From: Fen-1273 sp963837815
GTDB lineage: Bacteria; Bacteroidota; Ignavibacteria; UBA10030; UBA6906
NCBI GenBank assembly: GCA_963837815.1
Contig: CAWIOS010000022.1
Coordinates: 3,494-67,493, forward strand
Direction of reading: 5' to 3'
Length of the DNA stretch: 64,000 nt
Shown: in pieces, positions 18,501 through 26,620 of the stretch
How positions within the stretch are numbered: position 1 is the first letter of the stretch
Layout of the letters: each line of letters starts with the position of its first letter
Notes under the pieces: generated by a model
What the model saw: the letters and a program-made list of their open reading frames with translations, nothing else
What the model was told of the DNA's origin: nothing
Databases searched by the model: none
Translations under genes and position numbers: made by a program

Positions 18501-18836
18501 GCGCTCGACCGCCGGCTCCGCGCGCACGAGCGGGGCGAACGGGGTCCGGTAACGGTTGCGGACATCACGGAGGCCACGATGGAAGGGTCTGTTCTGCGTC
18601 TGCGCCCCAAGGCGATGACTGTCGCGACCGCGATGATTGCGCTCGTTCCGATCATGTGGAGCAACGGCGTCGGCGCCGACGTCATGAAACCGCTCGTCGC
18701 GCCGATGATCGGCGGACTCCTGACATCTGCAATTCACGTGCTCGTGGTGACCCCGGTCCTCTTTGCGTGGATGAAGCGCCGCGCGCTCAGAAAAGGAACG
18801 CTGAGAATCTCGCGCATGTACGGGGGCCGGGTGTGA
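15534..18836 (+). CDS. cusA: Heavy-metal RND transporter, CusA-type Cu(I)/Ag(I) exporter with an extra periplasmic insertion
   Basis: 1100 residues, 12 membrane helices with two large periplasmic loops. The three methionines that bind Cu(I)/Ag(I) in CusA are kept at M568 (FMPVTLP), M618 (APLSMIES) and M667 (NRINMLSTG), with the same 50- and 49-residue spacing as E. coli CusA M573/M623/M672. Helix 4 reads ALAIGVIVDASIVLVEN rather than the DFG motif of CzcA, again favouring monovalent metal. About 48 residues (784-831) rich in Met, Pro, Ala and Ser interrupt the second periplasmic domain where homologues have a short turn. The gene is last in the CusCBA-like operon; no CusRS is nearby. Confidence 0.93.
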   Translation: MIERIIEFSARNRVAVIIVYLAILGFGVRAVLTTPLDAIPDLSENQVIVYTEWMGRSPKLVEDQVTFPLVTALQGIPVVHDIRAQSMFGMSFIYVIFNESSDLYWARSRVLEKLSAVQSSLPAGAKLQLGPDGTGVGHVFWYTVEGKYDPGTLRSVQDWYVRLNLQGVPGVAEVASVGGFVRQYQVDVDPFLLESFGLTLADVRNAVMRSNNDVGGKIIEASDAEFFVRGEGYIRSVNDIEEIPVAANAGGTPVRLRQVARVQIGGDIRRGSLEKDGRGEVVGGIVVMRNGENAEEVIGRVKKRIAEISPGLPPGVEIRPAYDRSELITAAVGTLQRALIEAAVVVTLVVLLFLLHFRSVLRVIIEIPFAVLIAFIFMKLFNVTSNIMSLGGIALAIGVIVDASIVLVENAYRNVAAEQERKGTLTSEDFVAVSIRSARQVGPAIFFSVLIMVVSFLPVFLLEGEEGKLFRPLAFTKTFVLAGSALIAITLVPVLMTLLTRGNFRTENRNPVTRVLGKMYAPVIGLALRYGKTAVAVNVVALLAAVPMILATGSEFMPPLDEGSLLFMPVTLPSVSLTEVNRILRVQDAAIRSVPEVEMVLGKAGRAETPTDPAPLSMIESIILLKPKSAWRPGMTKDDIVAELDRKLQIPGVRNGWTQPIINRINMLSTGIRTDLGLKVFGRDLDTLENLAVRAGEILRRVPGAADVYAERSQGGMFLDIAIDRGAVGRYGVSVSDVEDVIETALGGENIGTVIEGRERFPVRVRYVRDMRNSLEAVRRLPVPLNAATGVSASGAVMPASSGEPMQAPGMAAPPPRIPPSAEDSRSSLSRRAYVPLSALARITLEEGPPMIGSEDGQLRSVVLLNVRGRDMGGFVVEARERLERELVLPPGYTIRWSGQWENEIRAKERMEILMPLVLLVIYVMLYFVTKDFVEAFVVMLSVPFALVGGVYLIYALGYNFSVAVWVGFIALYGLAVETGVVMVVYLHEALDRRLRAHERGERGPVTVADITEATMEGSVLRLRPKAMTVATAMIALVPIMWSNGVGADVMKPLVAPMIGGLLTSAIHVLVVTPVLFAWMKRRALRKGTLRISRMYGGRV

Positions 18837-18935
18837 ATAATTGCATATTTCACATTTCTGTTGTATTCTTCTCCGTTATTTTGGTCCGTTTGTCCATGTG
18901 ACGCTACGCAATGTTATCCTGCGATCTGTGTGACG

Positions 18936-18957
18936 TGTTGCACACGAACTGTTGCAC
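18936..18957 (+). repeat. Direct repeat TGTTGCAC x2, 14-bp period, before a response-regulator gene
   Basis: TGTTGCAC occurs at 18936-18943 and 18950-18957, and both copies are followed by (AC)GAA. The pair ends 15 bases before the ATG at 18973. The spacing is more than one helical turn, so it may be a protein-binding site or only a small duplication. Confidence 0.35.
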
Positions 18958-18972
18958 GAAGGGGTCAGAGAA

Positions 18973-19497
18973 ATGACAATACTTGTCGTGGATGATGAGC
19001 CGGAATACCGGCTGATTATGCGAAGCGTCCTGATGTCGGAAGGATGGGACGTTCTCCTTGCGGAGAACGGGGAAGAGGGGATGACGAAGATGAAGGAATC
19101 GAAAGTCGACATGGTCATCTCCGACATCTACATGCCGATCATGGACGGAATCAAGTTTCACCGCGAGGTGCGGGCGACGCCGGAATTCGAGAAGACGCCG
19201 TTTCTCTTCGTCTCCGCGTACGACGATCAGCACACGCTCGATGCGGTGAAGGATCCGCGCTACGAGGGCTTCCTCAGGAAGGCGCGTCCGGTCGAGGAGA
19301 TGATCGAGTGGATCAACTACCTGACGACCCCCGAGGAGAAGCGCCCCAAGCTTCCCCCGGGCGGGGTGCGGATCAAGGGGCAGACGCAGACGCGTTTTGG
19401 AACGCGGGGGGGAGCGGCACGCCCATACTCTAGGCCGGTGCACGGCGTCGCTCCGCCGGACCGGCGCCCGACTCTGACGCGGGTCGTGCGCCCGTAG
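18973..19497 (+). CDS. Single-domain response regulator (CheY-like receiver) with basic tail
   Basis: 174 residues. Residues 1-125 are a complete receiver: acidic pair D7/D8 (VVDDEP), phospho-acceptor D51 (VISDIYMPIMDG), switch Ser in FVSAYD, and Lys in FLRKARP. The remaining 45 or so residues are proline-, arginine- and threonine-rich with no output domain (for example KLPPGGVRIKGQTQTRFG). It therefore probably signals by protein contact rather than by binding DNA through a standard fold. The ATG at 18973 follows GGGGTCAGAGAA; a TTG 21 bases upstream is less likely. No kinase is adjacent, so it is an orphan. Confidence 0.85.
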   Translation: MTILVVDDEPEYRLIMRSVLMSEGWDVLLAENGEEGMTKMKESKVDMVISDIYMPIMDGIKFHREVRATPEFEKTPFLFVSAYDDQHTLDAVKDPRYEGFLRKARPVEEMIEWINYLTTPEEKRPKLPPGGVRIKGQTQTRFGTRGGAARPYSRPVHGVAPPDRRPTLTRVVRP

Positions 19498-19585
19498 TGC
19501 GTCTGCGTGTCCCCCGTCGCGCACGGGCAGACTGCTCTTGAACGGCTCTCCCTCTCATTATCCTCCCTGCAACCACACACAGACC

Positions 19586-20620
19586 ATGACAGACCATATC
19601 AGAAAACCCGCGACCCTCATCACGGGCGCCAACGGTGAGATGGGGCACGGACTCATCAATGCCCTCGCATCCGCCGGCTCCGGCAACATCATCGCGATCG
19701 ACGTGCGGCCCGTCGATGAATCGCTCAGGTCGAAGTGCGCGGAGACGATCACCGGGGATATCCTCGAACAGCGCCTGATGGAACGGCTCCAGAGCGAGTA
19801 CGAGATTCAAACGATCTATCACCTTGCAGCGCTCCTTTCGACGCGCGCGGAATTCACACCCGAATCCGCGCACAAGGTCAACGTCGAGGGGACGATGTAC
19901 CTCCTCAAGCTGGCCGTCGAACAGTCGCGGTGGCACGGCGCCCCGGTCAAATTCCTCTTTCCCAGTTCCATCGCGGTCTACGGTCTCCCCTCCGTCGCCG
20001 TGAAGAAGAGCGCGGGGAAAGTCGCGGAAAAGGACTGGACGATGCCCATCACGATGTACGGCTGCAACAAGCTCTACTGCGAACACCTCGGCCGGTACTA
20101 CGCGCACCACTACCGTCAGCTCGCGGCGGACACGGAGAAACGGGGTGGAGTGGATTTCCGGTGCATCAGGTTTCCCGGCCTCATAAGCGCCGTCACGGTG
20201 CCGAGCGGCGGGACGAGCGACTATGCCCCCGAGATGCTTCACGCGGCGGCGCAGAAGAAGCATTACGATTGTTTCGTCCGCGAGGACACGCGCATCCCGT
20301 TCATGGCGATGCCCGACGCCATCGACGCGCTCCTGAAGCTTGAAGGGGCGCCCGCGTCGCGGCTTTCGCAATCCGTGTATAATATCACGAGCTTCAGTCC
20401 TTCGGCGGGCGAGATCCGCGCGATTGCCCTCGAGGCGTTTGACGGGGCGGACATAACGTTCAGGCCGGACGACAAGCGTCAGGCGATCGTGGATTCCTGG
20501 CCGGAAGACGTCAACGACGGTGCTGCACGGAGGGACTGGGGGTTCGCCCCGGTATTCGACCAGAAGCGGGCGTTCGACACGTATCTGGTCCCGGGCATTC
20601 TGGAAAGGTACGCGAAATGA
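19586..20620 (+). CDS. tdh: L-threonine 3-dehydrogenase, SDR (UDP-galactose epimerase-like) type
   Basis: 344 residues, extended SDR. Rossmann motif TGANGEMGHG near the N-terminus, LAALLS, then catalytic Ser-Tyr-Lys: PSSIAVYG and TMYGCNKLYCEHLG (YxxxK). The diagnostic TDH signatures are RFPGLISAVTVPSGGTSDYA, CFVREDTRIPFMAMPDAI and QAIVDSWPEDVND. The enzyme oxidises L-threonine to 2-amino-3-ketobutyrate with NAD+. No Kbl ligase is next to it; instead an M28 peptidase starts within its stop codon (ATGA overlap at 20617), suggesting a peptide/amino-acid catabolic unit. ATG 19586 is chosen; an upstream codon adds 16 non-conserved residues. Confidence 0.9.
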   Translation: MTDHIRKPATLITGANGEMGHGLINALASAGSGNIIAIDVRPVDESLRSKCAETITGDILEQRLMERLQSEYEIQTIYHLAALLSTRAEFTPESAHKVNVEGTMYLLKLAVEQSRWHGAPVKFLFPSSIAVYGLPSVAVKKSAGKVAEKDWTMPITMYGCNKLYCEHLGRYYAHHYRQLAADTEKRGGVDFRCIRFPGLISAVTVPSGGTSDYAPEMLHAAAQKKHYDCFVREDTRIPFMAMPDAIDALLKLEGAPASRLSQSVYNITSFSPSAGEIRAIALEAFDGADITFRPDDKRQAIVDSWPEDVNDGAARRDWGFAPVFDQKRAFDTYLVPGILERYAK

Positions 20621-22026
20621 AACTTTCTGTAGCCGGATTTCTCCTTGCCGCCGCATGTCTCACCGCCGCCGCGCAGGAAACGGATACGTCGGGAGTGTAC
20701 GGCCCCGTCGCCGGAAAACTCCTTCGGACGGGGCTCGGCAGGCTGGGTGCGTACAGGATGCTGGAGCAGCTGACCTCCCGCGCCGGGCACCGGCTGAGCG
20801 GGTCGGCGGGTGCCGATACCGCGCTCGGGATCGCAAAAACATGGATGGAGGAGAGGGGATTCAGCAACGTTCATTTCGAGAACATCATGGTTCCCCGGTG
20901 GGAGCGCGGGACGACGGAAAAGGCCCGTCTTGAGATTCCGGGAAAGAGAGCCGTTCCGCTCGCCGTGTGCGCGCTCGGGGGAAGCATTGCAACCCCGGCC
21001 GGCGGCGTCACCGCCGGTGTCGTCGAGGTGAAGTCGTTCGGGGAGCTGGAGAGCCTGGGAACTGCCGCGTCCGGGAAGATCATATTCTTCAACCGTCCCA
21101 TGGACCCTGCCCTCCTCAACACGTTTGAGGCCTACTCGGGTGCTGTTGACCAGCGTTCGCGAGGCGCGATCCAGGGTGCGAAGGCCGGCGGCGTGGCAGT
21201 ACTTGTGCGTTCAATGACGCTCGCGATCGACTCGGTCCCGCATACGGGCGCGATGGGGTACCAAGACGGGGTGAAGAAGATCCCCGCCGCTGCGCTGAGC
21301 ACGAGGGATGCGGAGATGCTGGACGCGCTCCTGCGCAGGGGGGTCCCGCTCCGTGTCCGGCTGACCCTCTCGTGCAGGACGCTTCCCGACGTCCCCTCCG
21401 CGAACGTGATGGGGGAGATCCCCGGCACGCTGAACCCCCGGGAGGTGATCGTCGTCGGTGGGCATCTCGACGCCTGGGACAAGGGGACGGGAGCGCACGA
21501 CGACGGGTCCGGATGCGTACAGGCGATCGAGGCTCTCGATCTCATCCGTACGCTGGGACTGAAACCGGCCCGGACCATCCGGGCGGTGATGTTCATGAAC
21601 GAGGAGAACGGGCTCCGGGGCGGGCGGGGATACGTCGCGGATTCGCTCCGGCGGGGTGAAAAGCATACGGCGATGCTTGAGTCGGATGCAGGAGGATTTG
21701 CACCGAGGGGCTTCAGTGTCGATGCCGGCAGGGAAGTCCGCGCGGCCGTCGAAAAGTGGAAACCCCTCCTTGAATCGGTGAACGCTGGCGGTATTCTCGC
21801 AGGCGGCAGCGGGGTGGATATCTCCCCCATGGTCGCCACGGGAGTCCCAGGGTTCGGACTGGCGCCGGAGAGTCATCGCTACTTCGATTACCACCACTCC
21901 GACAAAGACAGGATCGACAAAGTAAACCCCCGGGAACTCGAGATGGGAGCGATTGCCGAGGCCCTGCTCGCATACGTGATCGCACAGGAAGGCCTCCCCG
22001 CCGGGGCTTCCCCTCCGTCCCGCTGA
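20617..22026 (+). CDS. Secreted M28-family zinc metallopeptidase (carboxypeptidase Q/PGCP-like)
   Basis: 469 residues with a Sec signal peptide (MKLSVAGFLLAAACLTAAAQ). It has an M28 catalytic domain with an inserted protease-associated-like region (about 115-220). Zinc-binding and catalytic motifs: VVGGHLDAWDKGTGAHDDGSG (His and bridging Asp), FMNEENGLRG (catalytic Glu and ligand Glu), ESDAGGF, and HHSDKDRIDKV (terminal His ligand). Plasma glutamate carboxypeptidase relatives cleave dipeptides, so this enzyme may feed amino acids to the coupled threonine dehydrogenase upstream. The product is likely periplasmic. Confidence 0.88.
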   Translation: MKLSVAGFLLAAACLTAAAQETDTSGVYGPVAGKLLRTGLGRLGAYRMLEQLTSRAGHRLSGSAGADTALGIAKTWMEERGFSNVHFENIMVPRWERGTTEKARLEIPGKRAVPLAVCALGGSIATPAGGVTAGVVEVKSFGELESLGTAASGKIIFFNRPMDPALLNTFEAYSGAVDQRSRGAIQGAKAGGVAVLVRSMTLAIDSVPHTGAMGYQDGVKKIPAAALSTRDAEMLDALLRRGVPLRVRLTLSCRTLPDVPSANVMGEIPGTLNPREVIVVGGHLDAWDKGTGAHDDGSGCVQAIEALDLIRTLGLKPARTIRAVMFMNEENGLRGGRGYVADSLRRGEKHTAMLESDAGGFAPRGFSVDAGREVRAAVEKWKPLLESVNAGGILAGGSGVDISPMVATGVPGFGLAPESHRYFDYHHSDKDRIDKVNPRELEMGAIAEALLAYVIAQEGLPAGASPPSR

Positions 22027-22138
22027 ATCTGTTTCCGGGCGGCGACCCGCACTCGGAAAATGAGCCTCCGTGCTGTATACTCTATGGGAATCCATTCGCA
22101 GTTCTCATATGACGACACAGCACACGGAGGAGTTTATC

Positions 22139-22369
22139 ATGGGCGATGCCGCAGCCGCAACGATGTATTCGACGATGGTAAGGGCCGGAAAGACGACGTA
22201 CTACGTCGACGTGAAGGAGGCGAAGAACGGGAGAAAGTTCATCGCGATTTCGGAGAACAGGCTTGACGACGGGGAGAAGAAGCAGCGTTCGACAGTACGC
22301 GTGTTCGGCGAGTCCATTGAGCAATTCCGGCAGGCAGTAAACGAAGCAGCCGCTTCCGTGATCCAGTAA
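22139..22369 (+). CDS. PUR-alpha-like (DUF3276) nucleic-acid-binding protein
   Basis: 76 residues. MYSTMVRAGKTTYYVDVKEA...GRKFIAISENR...FRQAV matches the small bacterial PUR-repeat family (as in Bacteroidota and the Borrelia regulator BpuR), which binds single-stranded DNA and RNA as a dimer. The ATG at 22139 has an ideal GGAGGAG seven bases upstream, deciding it over the earlier ATG at 22109. TATACT at 22076-22081 may be its -10 box. The gene stands alone between the M28 peptidase and thioredoxin, so it is probably an independent regulator or RNA chaperone. Confidence 0.75.
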   Translation: MGDAAAATMYSTMVRAGKTTYYVDVKEAKNGRKFIAISENRLDDGEKKQRSTVRVFGESIEQFRQAVNEAAASVIQ

Positions 22370-22472
22370 CCCTCCGGATCCGGTTTCCACCCCCGTGGGC
22401 GCCCCCCCTGACCCTTTGCGGTGTTCCCCGCATCTCACGTGACAAAGAAACCACGCTGAAAGGAGAGGGTTC

Positions 22473-22829
22473 ATGGAGCATCTCACAAAACAGACATTCC
22501 AGGAAAAGGTGTTCGATTTCGAGAAAAACAAGGAATGGTCGTTTGCGGGCGAACTTCCGTGCATAATCGATTTCTACGCGGACTGGTGCGGGCCGTGCAA
22601 GATGGTCGCCCCCGTCCTGGAGGACCTCTCGAAGGAATTTGCGGGGAAGATCAACATTTACAAGGTTGACACGGACAAAGAACAGGAACTTGCCTCCGTG
22701 TTCGGGATACGGAGCATCCCCTCGATACTCTTTATTCCAAAGGAGGGGAAGCCCCGGATGGCGACGGGCGCAATGCCGAAGGAGTCGTTCGTCCAGGCGA
22801 TAACGGAGGTTCTTCAGGTCGCCGCCTGA
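22473..22829 (+). CDS. trxA: Thioredoxin
   Basis: 118 residues with the redox centre W38-C39-G40-P41-C42 in DFYADWCGPCKM, the cis-Pro region RSIPSILF and the buried Asp of IIDFYAD. No signal peptide is present, so it is the cytosolic disulfide reductant. The N-terminal extension of about 25 residues (TKQTFQEKVFDFEKNK) is typical of Bacteroidota thioredoxins. AAAGGAGAGGG precedes the ATG at a good distance, giving a confident start. Confidence 0.95.
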   Translation: MEHLTKQTFQEKVFDFEKNKEWSFAGELPCIIDFYADWCGPCKMVAPVLEDLSKEFAGKINIYKVDTDKEQELASVFGIRSIPSILFIPKEGKPRMATGAMPKESFVQAITEVLQVAA

Positions 22830-22899
22830 CCGGGTCGGCATCCCCGGCTGTCCGCGCCCTGTCGCTCTTGCGAATGATGCCGTGAACGTCCGTCATGTG

Positions 22900-22928
22900 T
22901 GGACATTGAGTCCTGTCTGGCATATATT
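22900..22928 (+). promoter_or_regulatory. Sigma-70-like promoter upstream of rmuC-glgB
   Basis: TGGACA (22900-22905), 17 bases, then TATATT (22923-22928), located 67 bases before the rmuC ATG and after the isolated trxA gene. Both hexamers are one mismatch from the enterobacterial consensus, with optimal spacing. Bacteroidota sigma factors often prefer a different -7/-33 pair, so the call is moderate. Confidence 0.45.
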
Positions 22929-22994
22929 GAAGGGGCCGGAGGGGGGATGATCCCTTTCCGGCGTTCTTTCCACGATGCCAGAGACGCCCCGTCA

Positions 22995-24329
22995 ATGCAG
23001 GAAACCCTCCTCCTGAGCGCGCTTGCGCTCCTCCTTGCAGCAGTTGTCATGCTCGTCATCATGCTCCGCCGTCCTGCCGGCGAATCAGGGCGGGATCTCC
23101 TTCTCCGTTTTGAGGCGGTGAAATCGGGGCTCGAAACAATCGATCGCCTGCTGCGGGACGAGTCCGCCCGGTCAAGGGAGGCGTCCGAGCGATCCGCGGC
23201 GCAGGACAGGGAGGAGCTGCAGAGGGCGCTGCGCGCAAGCGCGGATTCACTCCAGGCCCGTCTTGCCGAGATCGCCGCGCTTGAGAGGGGCCAGCTCGAT
23301 TCGTTCGCCGCCCAGTTGAACGCAGTCCAGCAGACGACGGGGGAGAAGCTCGACAGGGTGCGTGACAGCGTGGAGGGAAAACTCGCTTCCATACAGGCGG
23401 ACAACAGCGCACAGCTCGAGAAGATGCGCGAGACCGTCGACGAGAAGCTCAAGAATACGCTGGAGCAGCGTCTTGGCGAGTCGTTCCGGCACGTCAGCGA
23501 GCGGCTGGAACAGGTCCAGCTCGGCCTGGGTGAGATGAGGGCGCTCGCTACCGGCGTGGGGGATCTCAAGAAGGTCCTCACAAACGTCAGGACGCGCGGG
23601 ACGTGGGGGGAGATTCAACTCGGGGCGCTTCTGGAGCAGATACTCACGCGCGAGCAGTATGAGAAGAACGTGCCGACGAAGGCCGGGAGCAACGACCGGG
23701 TGGAGTTCGCGGTCAAGTTCCCGGGACACAGCAATGGCGGTCCTCTGTGGCTCCCCATCGACGCCAAATTCCCCCAGGAGGATTATCAACGCATCGTTGA
23801 CGCCGCAGAACAGGCGAATCCCGTCCTTCTGGAGGAATCCTCGAAACAGCTTGAGAACCGGATCCGTCTGGAAGCAAAGACGATATGCGACAAGTACATC
23901 GATCCCCCTCACACGACGGACTTTGCGATCATGTTTCTCCCGACAGAGGGGCTCTACGCAGAAGTGATCCGCCGGCCGGGACTCACGGAAGACATCCAGC
24001 GCAGTTACAGGATCATCGTCACCGGTCCGACGACGCTTGCGGCACTTCTCAACAGTCTCCAGATGGGATTCAGGACGCTGGCGATCGAGAAACGCTCGGG
24101 TGAGGTCTGGTCCCTTCTCGGGGCGGTGAAATCGGAATTCGGAAAGTTTGGCGACATACTCGACAAAACACAAAAGAAGCTTCAGGAAGCGAGCAACACG
24201 ATCGAAAGCGCCGCGACGCGGACCCGCCAGATCGAGAGGAAACTGCGCGACGTGCAGGAGCTCCCTTCCGGCGATGCGGTGAAGCTTCTCGGCGACGATC
24301 CGGACGCACAGGATGAGGAGATCGCATGA
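22995..24329 (+). CDS. rmuC: DNA recombination protein RmuC
   Basis: 444 residues. N-terminal membrane helix (LLLSALALLLAAVVMLVIML), a long coiled coil (about 40-215), then the RmuC PD-(D/E)XK-like nuclease domain with GTWGEIQLGALLEQIL, PIDAKFPQEDYQRIV and FLPTEGLYAEVI. RmuC limits inversion at short inverted repeats and is thought to act near stalled replication forks. ATG 22995 is used because the membrane helix begins there. Its stop overlaps the glgB start (ATGA, 24326-24329); the pairing with glycogen synthesis probably reflects operon packing rather than shared function. Confidence 0.92.
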   Translation: MQETLLLSALALLLAAVVMLVIMLRRPAGESGRDLLLRFEAVKSGLETIDRLLRDESARSREASERSAAQDREELQRALRASADSLQARLAEIAALERGQLDSFAAQLNAVQQTTGEKLDRVRDSVEGKLASIQADNSAQLEKMRETVDEKLKNTLEQRLGESFRHVSERLEQVQLGLGEMRALATGVGDLKKVLTNVRTRGTWGEIQLGALLEQILTREQYEKNVPTKAGSNDRVEFAVKFPGHSNGGPLWLPIDAKFPQEDYQRIVDAAEQANPVLLEESSKQLENRIRLEAKTICDKYIDPPHTTDFAIMFLPTEGLYAEVIRRPGLTEDIQRSYRIIVTGPTTLAALLNSLQMGFRTLAIEKRSGEVWSLLGAVKSEFGKFGDILDKTQKKLQEASNTIESAATRTRQIERKLRDVQELPSGDAVKLLGDDPDAQDEEIA

Positions 24330-26524
24330 ACAGCACTGCCCCGCTTGATGAAGTGTACAGGGTGATATTCAACGATCACCATGACCCGTTCGCGGTGCTG
24401 GGGCCCCACCTCCTGGACGGCGGACGGCTTGCGATACGGGCGTTTCTCCCCGGTGCCCTGACGGTCTCCGTCGTCTGTACCGGGGGGGCGCTCGAGGGGA
24501 GGGAATTCCCGATGGAGAATCTCCATGACCTCGGCTTTTTCGAGGTGATCATCCACGGGTGCCGCGAGGTCTTCGCCTACAATCTCAGAAAGACGCTCGC
24601 AGGCGGCCGGGTGGAGGAGTTCCATGATTCGTACTCGTTCATGCCGACCCTGACGGACTTTGATATCTATCTTTTCAACGCGGGGGACCACCACAGGATC
24701 TACGAAAAGCTCGGCGCGCACTATGCCGACGTCAACGGCGTGGGGGGGGTGCAGTTCGCCGTCTGGGCTCCGTCGGCCAGGAGCGTCAGCGTGATCGGGG
24801 ATTTCAACGGCTGGGACAGGCGATGCCACGCCATGCGCGTCCTCGGGTCATCGGGGATCTGGGAGATCTTCATCCCGGGCCTTGCCGAGGGGGAACTCTA
24901 CAAGTTCCAGGTGAAGACGCAGAACGGGTTCGTCATGGACAAGACCGATCCGTACGCGTCGGAGATGGAGATGCGCCCCCGTACCGCGTCAAAGGTCAAC
25001 TTCCTGCGCAATTTCGAATGGGGGGATGCGGCGTGGATGGAATCGCGCTCCCGCGGCGGACAGATGGCGGGCCCGGTGGCCATGTACGAGGCGCACATCG
25101 GCTCGTGGCAGAGGGGGGAGGGGAACCGCTGGCTCACGTATCGCGAGACGGCGGACAGGATCGTCGGATATCTACTCCAGGAGGGATTCACGCACGTCGA
25201 GCTCATGCCCGTGATGGAGCATCCCCTTGACGGGTCGTGGGGGTACCAGGTCACAGGGTATTTCGCGCCGACGAGCAGGTTCGGAACCCCCTCCGAGTTC
25301 AAGTACTTCGTGGACCTGTGCCACAGGAACAACATCGGCGTCGTCCTCGACTGGGTCCCTGCCCATTTTCCGAAAGACATGCACGCGCTGGCTCAATTCG
25401 ACGGGACCCACCTCTACGAACACGCCGATCCGCGCAAGGGGGAGCACCAGGACTGGGGGACGTTCATATTCAACTTCGGAAGGAACGAGGTAAAGAACTT
25501 TCTCATAAGCAACGCGCTCTTCTGGCTATCCGAGTATCACATCGACGGTCTCAGGATCGACGCGGTCGCCTCGATGCTCTACCTTGATTACTCCCGCAAG
25601 GAGGGTGAGTGGATCCCCAACAGGTACGGGGGGAGGGAGAATCTCGAGGCCGTCGAGTTCATCCGTTACCTGAACGGCGTCGTGCACCGCTACAATCCCG
25701 GCGTGCTCACGATCGCCGAGGAATCGACGTCGTGGCCCGGCGTGACGAATTCCGTTGAGAACGGGGGACTGGGGTTCGACCTGAAGTGGAACATGGGGTG
25801 GATGCACGACATACTCGAATACTTCTCGCTCGATCCTGTCTACAGAACGTTTCATCACAGGAACCTGACGTTTGTTCTCCTGTACGCATTCACCGAGCGG
25901 TTTCTCCTCCCCCTTTCGCATGACGAGGTCGTTCACGGGAAGGGATCGCTGCTGGGAAAGATGCCGGGGGATCTCTGGCAGAAATTCGCAAACCTGCGGC
26001 TCCTTCTCTCGCTCATGTATGCGTTCCCCGGCAAGAAACTCCTCTTCATGGGGGGAGAGATCGGACAGTGGGACGAGTGGAATCATGAGAAGAGCATCGA
26101 CTGGCATCTCCTTGCATACGAAACGCACAGGGGAGTGCAGGACATGGTGAAGGACCTGGGCGCGCTCTACCGCCGGGAACGGGCGATGCACGAAGTCGAT
26201 TTTCAGTACACCGGTTTTGAATGGGTCGATTTTCATGATTCGGCGTCAAGCGTGATCGCGTTTGACCGGAAATCCGCCGACGGCACGGAGACGATAACCG
26301 CGGTGTTCAACTTCACCCCCGTTCCCCGCACCGGTTACAGAATCGGTGTGTGGCAGCCGGGGACGTACCGGGAAATATTCAACAGCGATGCGGCCATCTA
26401 CGGAGGATCCAACACAGGTAATTTCGGCGAGGTGTCCGCAGACGCCGTCCCCGTTCATGGAAGGGAATACTCTCTAAACCTCGCACTTCCACCCCTTGCC
26501 GCTCTCTACTTCAAGAGGAAATAG
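24326..26524 (+). CDS. glgB: 1,4-alpha-glucan branching enzyme
   Basis: 732 residues, the long GlgB form with two N-terminal beta domains (N1 about 10-110, CBM48 about 130-230), the GH13 barrel (about 240-620) and a C-terminal all-beta domain. It creates alpha-1,6 branches in glycogen. Nucleophile D412 in DGLRIDAVASML, acid E465 in TIAEESTSWPGV, the third carboxylate in LSHDEVVHGKGSL, and GSWGYQVTGYFAPTSRFG are all present. It is coupled to rmuC by a 4-base overlap. No other glycogen gene is in the window. No truncation. Confidence 0.95.
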   Translation: MNSTAPLDEVYRVIFNDHHDPFAVLGPHLLDGGRLAIRAFLPGALTVSVVCTGGALEGREFPMENLHDLGFFEVIIHGCREVFAYNLRKTLAGGRVEEFHDSYSFMPTLTDFDIYLFNAGDHHRIYEKLGAHYADVNGVGGVQFAVWAPSARSVSVIGDFNGWDRRCHAMRVLGSSGIWEIFIPGLAEGELYKFQVKTQNGFVMDKTDPYASEMEMRPRTASKVNFLRNFEWGDAAWMESRSRGGQMAGPVAMYEAHIGSWQRGEGNRWLTYRETADRIVGYLLQEGFTHVELMPVMEHPLDGSWGYQVTGYFAPTSRFGTPSEFKYFVDLCHRNNIGVVLDWVPAHFPKDMHALAQFDGTHLYEHADPRKGEHQDWGTFIFNFGRNEVKNFLISNALFWLSEYHIDGLRIDAVASMLYLDYSRKEGEWIPNRYGGRENLEAVEFIRYLNGVVHRYNPGVLTIAEESTSWPGVTNSVENGGLGFDLKWNMGWMHDILEYFSLDPVYRTFHHRNLTFVLLYAFTERFLLPLSHDEVVHGKGSLLGKMPGDLWQKFANLRLLLSLMYAFPGKKLLFMGGEIGQWDEWNHEKSIDWHLLAYETHRGVQDMVKDLGALYRRERAMHEVDFQYTGFEWVDFHDSASSVIAFDRKSADGTETITAVFNFTPVPRTGYRIGVWQPGTYREIFNSDAAIYGGSNTGNFGEVSADAVPVHGREYSLNLALPPLAALYFKRK

Positions 26525-26556
26525 GGGTCGTTCCCTCCAAATACCTGTCTGTTTGC

Positions 26557-26586
26557 TTGACTTTTTGTATCGTCTATTGGTATATT
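26557..26586 (+). promoter_or_regulatory. Promoter of the CarH-photolyase operon
   Basis: TTGACT (26557-26562), 18 bases, TATATT (26581-26586), 34 bases before the carH-like ATG, in a distinctly A+T-rich gap. CarH/LitR proteins are known to repress their own promoters by covering the -35 region, so this is the likely light-controlled promoter. The operator bases cannot be assigned from one copy. Confidence 0.55.
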
Positions 26587-26620
26587 GAAACGAACAAAAC
26601 GACCATATCGGCCTTAACTG

